Of a stretch of DNA of 64,000 nucleotides, positions 55,412 through 64,000 are shown in pieces; the stretch's first letter is position 1, and each line of letters starts with the position of its first letter. The stretch is from Linum tenue (Eukaryota > Streptophyta > Magnoliopsida > Malpighiales > Linaceae). The position numbers were made by a program, and so were the translations under genes. The stretch is from assembly GCA_946122785.1 (NCBI GenBank), contig CAMGYJ010000010.1:8097467-8161466 (forward strand), given 5' to 3'. Below the pieces are notes generated by a model that was not told the DNA's origin, ran no database searches, and was given only the letters and a program-made list of their open reading frames with translations.

Positions 55412-56151
55412 TAATCACTAACCGTCTTTCTGATTGCGTTGATTTTCACTGTAAAAAAAAGGGTAGATCTTGAACCATGTGTTATTTTTATGCGAAAATT
55501 TTAAATCCCAAGTTAAAAAGAAGGAAATATGATTTGATTAAGAAAAACGAGAGATTAGAAAAAGCTATCTTTGACTGGTCACAAAAATTACTTCCTCTGT
55601 TCATAGATCCGTGACAGCTTGTCAGCTAGACAAAAAAACAAGGTAAAATTACCAAACTGCCCCTCTTGACACCATTCCTTATCTTGGGCATTAGATGAGC
55701 TAAATATGGACGGCCAGAGGTTTTGTAGTATATGGATTTTGTACCATATGCGCTACCAATAATCACATTCTTAATCATTGAGAGTATTGGTTAATTTAAA
55801 TTAGTCAATCTTAAATTAGTATGTAAGGAAATTTTGGTATGATTTTAGTGGTCCTCAATTTTAAATATAGTCATGTAAGGATTCCAAGTACAACCTAAAT
55901 ATACGTTTGTAGAAAATTATAAAATGATCAAATCATCGTGCACGGGATTAGGTATAGGCGTATGGCATCAATTTTCGTTGAATATGGCATCAATTTTCAC
56001 GACTCTCGGTTCCACTCAACTTTTCTTGTTTATTATATTGGTTAGTTATTCCGAACCCTATTTATAAAATGATTCCACCTTATCGCTAAGTTGACTTTTC
56101 AACCGAATTTGGTGCAACAGTTAGGTTTTGGGTTTTTTGGAGGTACTAATT
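55412..56151. other. AT-rich spacer, nothing recognised
   Basis: No ORF or repeat with defined ends was found. Confidence 0.4.
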
Positions 56152-56985
56152 AACGCCTAACTTTTTAAAATTTGTCGTCCTAATTTAAACAATTTGACGT
56201 TTTTGCCCCCAATTCCCAAAATGAGGCATCACCCTATCCCTAATTTTGCTCCGCCCTTCGCCAATCCACCGTCGGAATTGTGAATCTCCGGTTGACGAAG
56301 TAGCTCTTCTCCACCTATGTTGCTGCTCCACCCGTCGTCGTTGAGGAAGGAGAGAGATGGTCGGTCCCGATTCCCGAACCCTCTAGCCCTTCCCCCGTCG
56401 CCGCCGTTCGCCCCGGAACTTCTTCTCCCGTAGTCGTCGTTCTCCCTGGGGAAGATCAGAGAAGCTCAAGTGATCGAGGTCCTGGAGAACATATCGAGTC
56501 TGGTAAGAGTATTGCTGCCGCTGTTGAACTTTGATTGGGTGTGAGCATTTCCCGATAAACAGTGTAGCGCGCTGGAAAGATGGAAGTGTTGGGGCCGGCT
56601 GTGATGGCGGAGATCGCCAAGATTTTGGAAAGACGACGACGACGACGGAGATCGCCAAGATCGCCAAGTGCTGCTGCCGAGCGATGGTGAGGAGGAAAAA
56701 GGAATCACCTCCGCCGGGTGAAGTTGCAGAGCTGTCCTTTTCTTCATCGTGGGAGAACTTCGCCAATGAATTTCATGGCCCGGAATACCCATATTCCCAC
56801 GGCGGGCAATAAAATTTGTCCACTCTGATTTTTCTTAGATTGTGTCTCGCTCTTCGACGGGAAGAGGAACGGGGCTCCGGCGGCGAGATGAGCAAAATTA
56901 GGGATTAGGGTGACTGTGGAAGGAACTGGGGAAATATCGTCTGTTTTATTAGTTTAAGGCGAAAATTTTAAAAAGTTAGGGCGTT
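56152..56985. mobile_element. Mutator-like (Pack-MULE-like) element with ~100-bp TIRs
   Basis: The left end begins TTAACGCCTAACTTTTTAAA and continues to CACCCTATCCCTAATTTTGC. The right end carries the same sequence inverted (GCAAAATTAGGGATTAGGGT to TTTAAAAAGTTAGGGCGTTAA) over about 100 bp. The GC-rich interior (CGACGACGACGACGGAGATC) is open in several frames but shows no recognised domain. No exact 9-bp TSD was identified. Confidence 0.7.
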
Positions 56986-58069
56986 AAATAGAAATCCAGT
57001 TTTTTAAAGGAGATAGATAGTTAATAGATAGGAAATTATAAAGAAGTGGAAAGTAAATAACGGTATCAGCTAAATGCAGATTTCCCGATGCAAGAGCCGT
57101 TTTCGTCACGTAATTGGCAGTCCTGTTAGTTCTACGAGGAGAGAAAACAAAACGAATAAACGCGAACGATGCTTTCATCAACCGAACTTCATGAAGGATC
57201 GCACCTCCACTATTATGCTGGGCTTCATCCTCCGTCACTCGCCGGATCACCATTTGTGAATCACCACAGAAACAAACAGATGAAATACCCCGAGTTAAGC
57301 ACCAATCCATATCATCTCTTAACGCAAAAAGTTCCATTACAAAAGGGTCAAATAATCCTTTGTAGTACTTACCGTTAGCAAACACGATCGAATCCAACAG
57401 TGAGAACCCAACAAATCCTATGCTACCCCCTATATCTCGCCGAGTAGCACCATCAAAGCGTAGCAATAGCCCACCTGGAGGACAGGAAGGTGAGGGAGGA
57501 GTGGAGGGCTGCCGACCAGAGGGAGATCCATCACTGGCTTGCGAAGATGTTGCTGTAATCCACTCATCTCGAATGTGTTCTTTGCCAGCCAAGCTCCAAA
57601 CCCCTCGAGCTACCCTGCCATCAAAAAGACAGTGAGATATTGGTTCAACCGCTGAAGAACAAATATGACACTTGTTTGATTCACTTAGAGTTTTGGTTTG
57701 GAGAACTTCCAAACAAGGCAAGAATCCTCTTACAACCCTCCACAAGAAGAACTTCAGCTTGGGAGGAACAGGCAAACTCCAAAGCAATTTCCAGAATCGA
57801 GAATCCAGATGAGGAGGGAGCTTAGTGAACATCTCTGATCGTTCATCCGAGAGGAGATGATAGCCCGCCTTCACTGTATATTGACCTATCTCAGAATAAT
57901 GCCAGATATATCTATCAGGTTTAGGTGTCAAGGGAATAGGAATGGACATGATCCACCTTATGCTATCCATAGTAAAGTACTTGCAGAGGAGATCCAGATT
58001 CCACATGTGAGTCAACGAGTGAATGAGAGAAGCTACATAAGGGTTGGGAAGCTGAACACTAGGTAACAA
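56984..58069 (-). pseudogene. LINE ORF2 C-terminus: zf-RVT and RNase H, 361 codons open
   Basis: An uninterrupted frame. The zf-RVT domain is at about residues 60-165 (YIWHYSEIGQYTVKAGYHLL, PPKLKFFLWRVVRGFLPCLE, CHICSSAVEPISHC). A Ser/Pro-rich linker follows. The RNase H domain is at about residues 200-325, with acidic residues in LRFDGATRRD, FVMELFALRD and FCGDSQMV. In intact LINEs RNase H removes RNA from the hybrid during reverse transcription. The C-terminal tail (NFLSINYLSPLKNWISI) probably runs past the original stop. The upstream RT is deleted, so the element cannot move by itself. Confidence 0.8.
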
Positions 58070-58507
58070 AGAAGAGGATGATTGGGGAGAGGTAGGTAAC
58101 CAGGGGTCCTGAAGGAGGGTCGAGTTCCCGTCAGAGCGGTGAGGAAGTCACAATGAGGGTGATATCGAGCCTTGTACATCTGGGCTAGGGTTAAATTAGG
58201 GGACATTAGTATCTTCCAAGCCTATTTTGGCAGCATATCTATGTTGAATATATCGAAGTCCTTGAAGCCCAATCCTCCACGATATTTCCTCACGTAGATG
58301 GCTGGCCAGGATATCTAGTGTATCACTTTCTCCTTATCTTGACTTGCCCACCAGAATCTTGAGAGTTTACCATTCATACGACGACAGGAGGTGGACGGTA
58401 GGCGGAATGAAAGCATCACATACACCGGTGTCGCAGAACCTACAACTTTTATCACTACCTCCTTTGTTGTCAAGGAAAGTGACTTGGATTTCTAGTTTTG
58501 AATGCGT

Positions 58508-59026
58508 TTAGCAAGGGCATCCTCTATAAATCGAAAAGTATGGACTTTGGATCATTGAATCTGAGCTAAACCAAGGTATTTGTCCATCTCGCCAATGGAT
58601 TCCACTCCCAAAGTTGCAGCAACTCTGAAGCTTCCTGATCTGAGACATTGGAGTTTGGCGAATACCCCCTTCCGGACGAAAGTATCCATGTGTGTTGCCA
58701 TTCAGGAGTATGGGAAATGTAACTATTGTGACACAGGCCTTGATTAATTTTATCCATGCAGAATTAAACCCCAGCGACTCCATAACAGCAAAGATAAAGC
58801 CCCACTCTACTCGGTCGTACGCCTTTTTCATGTAAATTTTGAGGGCCATCCACTTATCCCGACCTTGTTCTTTCGTTTTGATGAAGTGCATAACCTCTTG
58901 GGCCATGAGGATGTTGTCTGAGATATCCCGGCCTTTGACAAAACCATTTTGAGCATCACTTACCACTAATGGAAGCACTCGACTCAACCGGGTAGATAGA
59001 CACATAACCTTTGGCTCGGAAGGCAA
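58508..59026 (-). pseudogene. LINE RT N-terminal part, deleted before the catalytic motif
   Basis: The frame reads LSRVLPLVVSDAQNGFVKGR, DISDNILMAQEVMHFI, KWMALKIYMKKAYDRVEW and ILLNGNTHGYFRPEGGIRQ. This is the RT fingers and palm start; KIDM-type catalytic Asp appears as KIYM, so the first catalytic aspartate is replaced. After GGIRQ the sequence departs from RT, indicating a deletion. Confidence 0.8.
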
Positions 59027-59030
59027 ATAA

Positions 59031-59862
59031 CATATTCTTGGGGACAGGATAGTGCCAACCAGAAAGAAAGAATAAAGTGGTTCTCAAAACTTTTCAAATC
59101 CTGAGTAAACGGGAAATCTCAAAGAACTTGAATCATTATGTTCAAGCTACCCAACCAATCAGTCAAATTATCCTTCGACAACTTGACATGAAGGATGGAG
59201 TTGATATACCATGACAACCAAACCAAGTACACAACTCAAGAATAGGCGTGTGAGACCCTAGATTGGCAATAAGTAACTCAAGAGTTGGCACCATTAGGAC
59301 ATACCATAAGATGAAAGTGCACAACAGATCCCGGGATACAACGTGATGTGGCCTTGAAGATGAAGAATCTGAAATTCTCACAAGTCCAACTACTCAATCT
59401 TCTCACCCATTCCTTGAGAGATTTCAAGATACCCTTCACCAATTGGAGGAATGGGTCGGTCAACTATCCTCACATTGCGTATTTTGTGACTCACATCTCC
59501 CGGCAAAGTCAATCAAGCATATCTTAAGAACCGACATCAACAAGGCAACACCCCGAGATGAAAAGAAGAACATTATGCCTAGACCACCATGCTATAAAAT
59601 CCTCCAACATAATCAACCTACCAAACACAAATCATGAATAAGAAGATCATATGGCTAACACATCAACCACTCAAGAACCAATGTCCAAGGTCGATAAAGC
59701 AGAGGACCAACCTTTCACAGTCCCCAAAATGACTTGCTTTGGATCACTAAGGAGACAAAGAGGAAATACTAGATGGCAAGCCCAATTCCTCGAGATAATG
59801 ACTCACTCCGAAGGAAGAAACTACCCACCGGCGACACCCATGTTACTCCAGCGCGAGCATAA
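59031..59862. other. Spacer, nothing recognised
   Basis: Short frames on both strands have no recognisable domain. It may belong to the 3' flank of the PMD gene or to an unknown repeat. Confidence 0.35.
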
Positions 59863-60982
59863 TTAAAATTCAAGTTTACTAAAAGGGACAATGACAGACG
59901 CCTGACCAAGTTGTCTATACAACCAAGCAAGTGTCTCTGACGCCCAACTGTAGTCAGCTACCTGATCAATGGGATCCAAAAAGAGGTTCACCACCGATCG
60001 AACCTTGTCTCCGCTCTTGTCCAGAAACAGAGTGGACCCCAACAGCGTCAACATGTACGCCTGCGCCTCTGTGGAAGCTGTCACGTGCGCCTGCAAGTAT
60101 CTGCACGCCATCTCTGCAAGAAAACCAGTTACCCCTCGTAGCACAACCAGGGGCCTCCGACCTACTATTCAAATGCGCCTTGTTCATCCCAAGAAGATTA
60201 CACAAACTCAACTCTGTCTGGTCTAACCTCTCCTGACTCATGCTCATCAGCCGTCCCTCGATAGGAATCTGCAATATGTACTCAACATCGTGGAGGAGGA
60301 TCGTCATCTCTCCAAAAGGCAAGTGGAAGGTGTTCGTGTCTGGCTGCCACCTCTCCACAAAAGCTGAAATCAAAGCATCATCAATCGATATCTTGCGAAA
60401 CATGCAATATATGATATGCTGAAGACCGGTCTGTTGAACCCTATCATCCGCCTCATCATGCGTAAAACGATAACACTGCAGATATTCAACTGAAGAACTA
60501 CGACTATAGCAAGTGATGATCCCTCGGTCTCCAGTGCCCGTCCAAAGATTATAACCAGTGTGGTCACGAAAGCTCCTAATGAAGCTAGGATCCTTAGGTC
60601 CACCAAGACACTCACCAACAAGCTCCCACGGTCGAGGATCACTCTCCGCTCCTACTCCGTCCAGTCCCGGAGCTCTTTGTATCCTCCCGAGCAGGTGGTA
60701 CGAACCGCCCACCTCGATCCCTATACATGGCCGGACGTGGAGGAGGGACTCGGAGTCAACATCAAAATCCTCTGAAAACACCCTCGATGCAGCACCCTGG
60801 TTCCTCCCATGTGAACTAGTCACCCATGATATCGTAGGTGCAACTACACCGTCCATCTCGCTCTGACTGATGTGCGATCTGTCGATCGCACTTCTTCTCC
60901 TTATTCTTCTCGGGCACCATCCTTCTTGTTGATGCATCAACATTCCTACCATCGAATCTAGGCAATTCACTCCCACCCGCAT
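59863..60982 (-). pseudogene. Plant mobile domain (PMD, MAIL1/MAIN-like) protein, frameshifted
   Basis: The first frame (60982-about 60150) contains LISAFVERWQPDTNTFHLPF followed by GEMTILLHDVEYILQIPIEG (about 60363-60250), the signature of the aminotransferase-like plant mobile domain found in MAIN/MAIL1 proteins and in transposons that captured it. The domain continues in another frame (60144-59863): RGVTGFLAEMACRYLQAHVT, AYMLTLLGSTLFLDKSGDKV, ADYSWASETLAWLYRQLGQA. One frameshift near 60150-60165 separates them. The protein ends soon after and lacks any phosphatase-like or transposase extension. It could be a relic, a gene with an unseen small intron, or a sequencing error. Confidence 0.75.
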
Positions 60983-61059
60983 CCATATCTAATTATCCAC
61001 AAATTTACACAATATCATATTTAGGTGCGCACTAATATTCTTGAGTAAAACTCTCGATA

Positions 61060-61320
61060 ATTACACATCAACTAATTAATTAACACTAATTGTTAAATCG
61101 TTCATCAATTAATGAATTTCTTATTAACTAACACTAATTGTTAAATCGTTCACCAATTAATTAATTTTTTATTAACTAACACTAATTTCACCAATTAATT
61201 AATTTTCTACTAACTAATTTAATTAATTAAACCAAATTAAATTAATATAAATAATTAACTAATTAATTACTTAACTAAATTAATAACCACTAATTAATTA
61301 GTTTAATAATGTTAAATTTT
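61060..61320. repeat. AT-rich tandem repeats (TTAATTAA-type)
   Basis: Degenerate units of about 55-65 bp containing AACTAACACTAATTGTTAAA, TCGTTCACCAATTAATTAAT follow each other three times from 61068 to about 61225, then TAATTAAT low complexity. It lies just upstream of the MULE-like element. Confidence 0.75.
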
Positions 61321-61327
61321 TTAAAAG

Positions 61328-62957
61328 GGGCTAATAACACTGGGAAACCCGAACTATTAACTTTGTGACATTTGTGTCCTAAAGTATTTGATATGACATT
61401 TGTGTCCTGACGTATGATAGTTGTGTGTCATTTACGTCCTGACAATTTTGTTGACCGTTATAGATAACGGTTGACCAAACAGTCAACCATAAAATTTTGA
61501 CTTTTGGTTACATGGCACATATGTGGCCGCCACATATGCGCCACATCAGATTGTTATTTTTAAATTAAAATTAACAATTAAAATAAAAAATAACCCCTTC
61601 TTCCTCATCTCTTCATACCCGCCACTTTCCACTCCGTCCGCCTCCCGCCGACGCTTGTCCAGAACAAGTTCCACTCCGTTTCGCGATGTGCTTCAACTCT
61701 TGGGGCGGGAGAGATTGAGAAGCTGTGGCGACGAAGAAGGAATTGCGGGTGGGAGATCGATGCAGCGACGGCGGGTAGTTGCAATGAAGAAGAATTGGGG
61801 GTGGGAGATCGATGCAGCTGTGGGTGGGAAGCCTACTGTACCTTCAGCGAGTTAGTACCGGTCGTCGTAGCCGAGCTCCATCCAGCCGTGCTCAGTGGTC
61901 GCCGCAGGCAGCTATCACAGTTCCTCATCTTCCCTTCAGCTACTAAATCCGCCGCAACCTCAGATTTTATGGTGGGTAAGGGTTTGGTAAGAATTAGGTT
62001 TTTGAATTTGGGGTTTTTTTCAATTCCAGAATTTTTGTTATCTCTAGAAGAAGAAGAAGAAGAATAGGGGGTGGGAGAGCGAAAGTAGCCGAAAAGGGGG
62101 ATGCAAGGGCTGATCCAATTTCAAGCTCCTCTGCATTTCCAAGCCTTGATCCAAACTTCCCCTCGGATTCGGCGGCAAACCCATGGTTCGGCAGCGGTGA
62201 GGAAGATGAAGAGGGGAGGCGCAGGACCATTGGCGGTGGTGATCGATCTTCAGCTGAGAGTGTTTTGGCGACGGACGTGGCGGTGGATCTCCTCTCCCCG
62301 ATGATAGATTCTCCGACGATGCGTCGTCGTCGAGCAGTGGAATCGCTCTCCCATGGCGTGAGATTCGACCTGAACCTAATCGCATCTCCCCTCCGACTAG
62401 GCCCTGCTCCTAAGCGGCGTGGTAGACTGTGCAATTCGTTTATCTTCCAAATTCAGTGCGGTGGGGATGTCGATGATGCCGACGGCGGGGTTGACACCGT
62501 CGACGTCGTCGTGTTTGGAATTTCTGCAGGGTCGCCAAATTTTGTGGGACCTCTTTCTCGCTTCTTCTTTAGGTGAGAGGGTGTAAGGAGAGGTGCAGTG
62601 GAGTGGGATGAGGAGTATGTAGTAGGACTGGGTATGGGGGAGAGATTAATCGGAGAAGGAGGTAGAGGAAAGCATCGGAGGCTCCCATTTTGCGGAGAAG
62701 AAGAACAGTCTGGGGAAAGAATCAAAGATTTTTAATAAATTTTTTAGTAATATCTTTTGATTTTGTTAGTTTATTCATTTTTATGAGAAAACAAATATAA
62801 TAAAATAATAAAAATTCCACGTCAGATGCCACATCAGAGCGGCGACTAGACTTTCTGTTAAAAAATAGTTTGGGACACAATTGTCATATCGAATACTTTA
62901 GGACACAAATGACACAAAGTTAATAGTTCGGGTTTCCTAGTGGTATTAGCCCTTATA
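61328..62957. mobile_element. Mutator-like (Pack-MULE-like) element with ~85-bp TIRs
   Basis: The left end (GGGGCTAATAACACTGGGAA, then CCCGAACTATTAACTTTGTG and CATTTGTGTCCTAAAGTATT) is matched by the inverted right end (AATACTTTAGGACACAAATG to GGTATTAGCCCTT) with few differences over about 85 bp. Subterminal CCACATCAG occurs on both sides. The GC-rich interior (61600-62720) is open in several frames without any domain I recognise and carries a local repeat of TGGGAGATCGATGCAGC (61749 and 61802). No transposase. TSD not resolved. Confidence 0.8.
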
Positions 62958-62965
62958 AAAAAGCA

Positions 62966-63345
62966 GGCGACCGAAAAAAATTTATGGCAGGACCGACATC
63001 GGGCCGAAGGGACGCCAGAAGAAAAATCACGGCCTGCAGGAGCGACGTCGGGCCGAAGGGATTTTCGGGCCAAGACGTCGCCGGGCCGAAGGCATCTTTC
63101 GTTGGGGCGCCACCAGGCCGAGAAAATCCTTCGGCTCGGCGAGGCTCAGCCTGAAAACTCCCTTCGGTCCGCCCCCACTTTCGCCGGAAATTGGAAAAGT
63201 TGTTGGAATTTGAAAACTTACCTGTTTTTTCGATGGTCGGCGACGTCGAAAAGTTGCCCGGCGACGGAAGCTCTGGGCTCGGCGACAGACGTTTTTTGCG
63301 GAAATGTTAATGGAAGTTTTGTTACGTCAAATTTATAGAATGATA
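62966..63345 (+). repeat. GC-rich stretch with repeated GGGCCGAAGG word
   Basis: CGGGCCGAAGG occurs at three places within about 100 bp (near 63000, 63049 and 63083) and variants (CCTTCGGCTCGG, CCCTTCGGTCC) follow in inverse orientation. A 132-codon frame spans the region but looks repeat-derived and has no domain. It may be the subterminal part of another DNA transposon. Confidence 0.5.
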
Positions 63346-64000
63346 GCGATAAAATTCAATTTCTGAATTCAATTTTTTTTAGTTGGTGACAAATAGTCGT
63401 TCACTTCCTGAGGACAATTGTCTTGAATTTATTAGTAAAAATAAAAGAGTTAATATTATTTTATATTCTTCTATTATGATAAATTAACAAGTGTACCTCT
63501 CTATTAAAATTTTGCACAAAGATACGCTTCTAATATTAAACATAACTCGTTTACCTTTCCATCTAATTGTCTGTTAAGTGGCGTTTAAAGTTACTAGAAA
63601 ATCACCAAATTGCCCTCATTTACTCCTAATTTCAATTTCAATTATTTTATTTGTGTCTCATATCAATTAATTAAAAAAAAATAACAAAAGCTACGGATCG
63701 CCTTCTTCCCCCTGCTCACCCGACGGAACTTCAGTCTGCCTCTCTATTCCCTCGAGTCCCGGAACCAGAGAGACCCGGCCATCAATGCCGGCAGCTTGTC
63801 ATCGTCGCCGGCTGGAGCAGTCTTTGGCAGTGGCGAAGTCGACCTCTTCCCCACTAGAAGATACAACAACGACTCTCGATTGAAAAGTTATCATGCGAAC
63901 AGTAGTGGGTGCCGCGACTTCCGCAACCTCCGGCAAATTGTCATCGACGGCGGTGGGAATCAACCTCTTCCCACCCAAAGATACAGTTGCGACGCTCGAT
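63346..64000. other. Unresolved end of window
   Basis: AT-rich up to 63690, then GC-rich with two related blocks (63795-63880 and 63935-64000) sharing TTGTCATCG, CGACCTCTTCCC or CAACCTCTTCCC and AAGATACA. The change from AT-rich to GC-rich resembles the entry into a Pack-MULE-like element whose other end is outside the window. Confidence 0.35.

Larger units (their letters stand above)
56984..59030 (-). mobile_element. LINE with RT, zf-RVT and intact-looking RNase H, reversed
   Basis: On the minus strand, an RT N-terminal part (about 59026-58600) is followed by a decayed segment (58500-58100) and a long open C-terminal ORF (58069-56984). The RT palm with the YADD/FADD motif is deleted. The 3' end abuts the MULE-like element at 56985. 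No TSD was recognised. Confidence 0.8.

Noticed and set aside
61523..62576. Several 100-146 codon frames on both strands
   Set aside because: They overlap each other in a GC-rich transposon interior and carry no recognisable motif; kept only as possible captured sequence.
63346..63480. TTGGTGACAAATAGTCGTTCAC suggested a CACTA-type element end
   Set aside because: Only one weak motif and no CACTA terminus or 3-bp TSD; not enough to call.

Overview
The window looks like repeat-rich intergenic DNA of a flowering plant, most probably a eudicot. The evidence is plant protein families with GT-AG introns (a Mago nashi gene, an ELMO/CED-12 domain gene and a GPI-anchored phytocyanin), Athila/Tat-type and other Ty3/gypsy LTRs, plant L1-type LINEs with a C-terminal RNase H domain, hAT elements with 8-bp target site duplications (TSDs), Pack-MULE-like elements and a plant mobile domain (PMD) gene. 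I cannot name the species. I see no tRNA, rRNA or CRISPR array.

Three host genes appear intact, all on the minus strand. They are a nine-exon ELMO-domain protein (6515-9612, 267 aa), a three-exon Mago nashi (27781-29168, 150 aa) and a two-exon uclacyanin-like phytocyanin (38780-39773, 192 aa). Broken host-type genes are an F-box fragment carried in a LINE-tailed insertion (2695-2945), a cytochrome P450 fragment (about 55160-55411), a PMD gene with a frameshift (59863-60982) and an unidentified gene relic split by a hAT element (25258-27537).

Layout. 1-1.1 kb: LINE fragment with an internal duplication. 1.5-5.7 kb: small-LTR Ty3/gypsy relic without pol, itself hit by a MITE, a LINE-tailed F-box insertion and a hAT element. 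6.5-10.3 kb: ELMO gene and its 5' region. 11.2-15.6 kb: LINE, plus orientation. 16.6-17.5 kb: repeat with a nested hAT. 17.55-23.0 kb: long LINE, minus orientation. 24-24.9 kb: MULE-like element with an internal hairpin array. 25.6-27.3 kb: nested DNA transposons. 27.8-29.2 kb: Mago. 29.8-33 kb: Athila/Tat-like 5' LTR plus gag relic. 33.6-36.4 kb: three hAT-like elements, one inside another. 36.4-38.6 kb: unclassified, probably LTR-derived. 38.8-39.8 kb: phytocyanin. 40.4-50.35 kb: nest of Athila/Tat-like LTRs around a pol-less (LARD-like) element. 51.5-54.5 kb: three LINE fragments. 55.2 kb: P450 fragment. 56.15-57 kb: MULE-like element. 57-59 kb: LINE. 59.9-61 kb: PMD. 61.3-62.96 kb: long-TIR MULE-like element. 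The rest is unresolved.

The host genes do not form a pathway; they are unrelated genes separated by transposon nests. The most informative observations are exact or near-exact TSDs that resolve the nesting order, a tandem triplication in Mago intron 1 that copied the exon 2 acceptor region, and short palindromic motif clusters upstream of the TATA box in several LTR families. I found no convincing new biological system.
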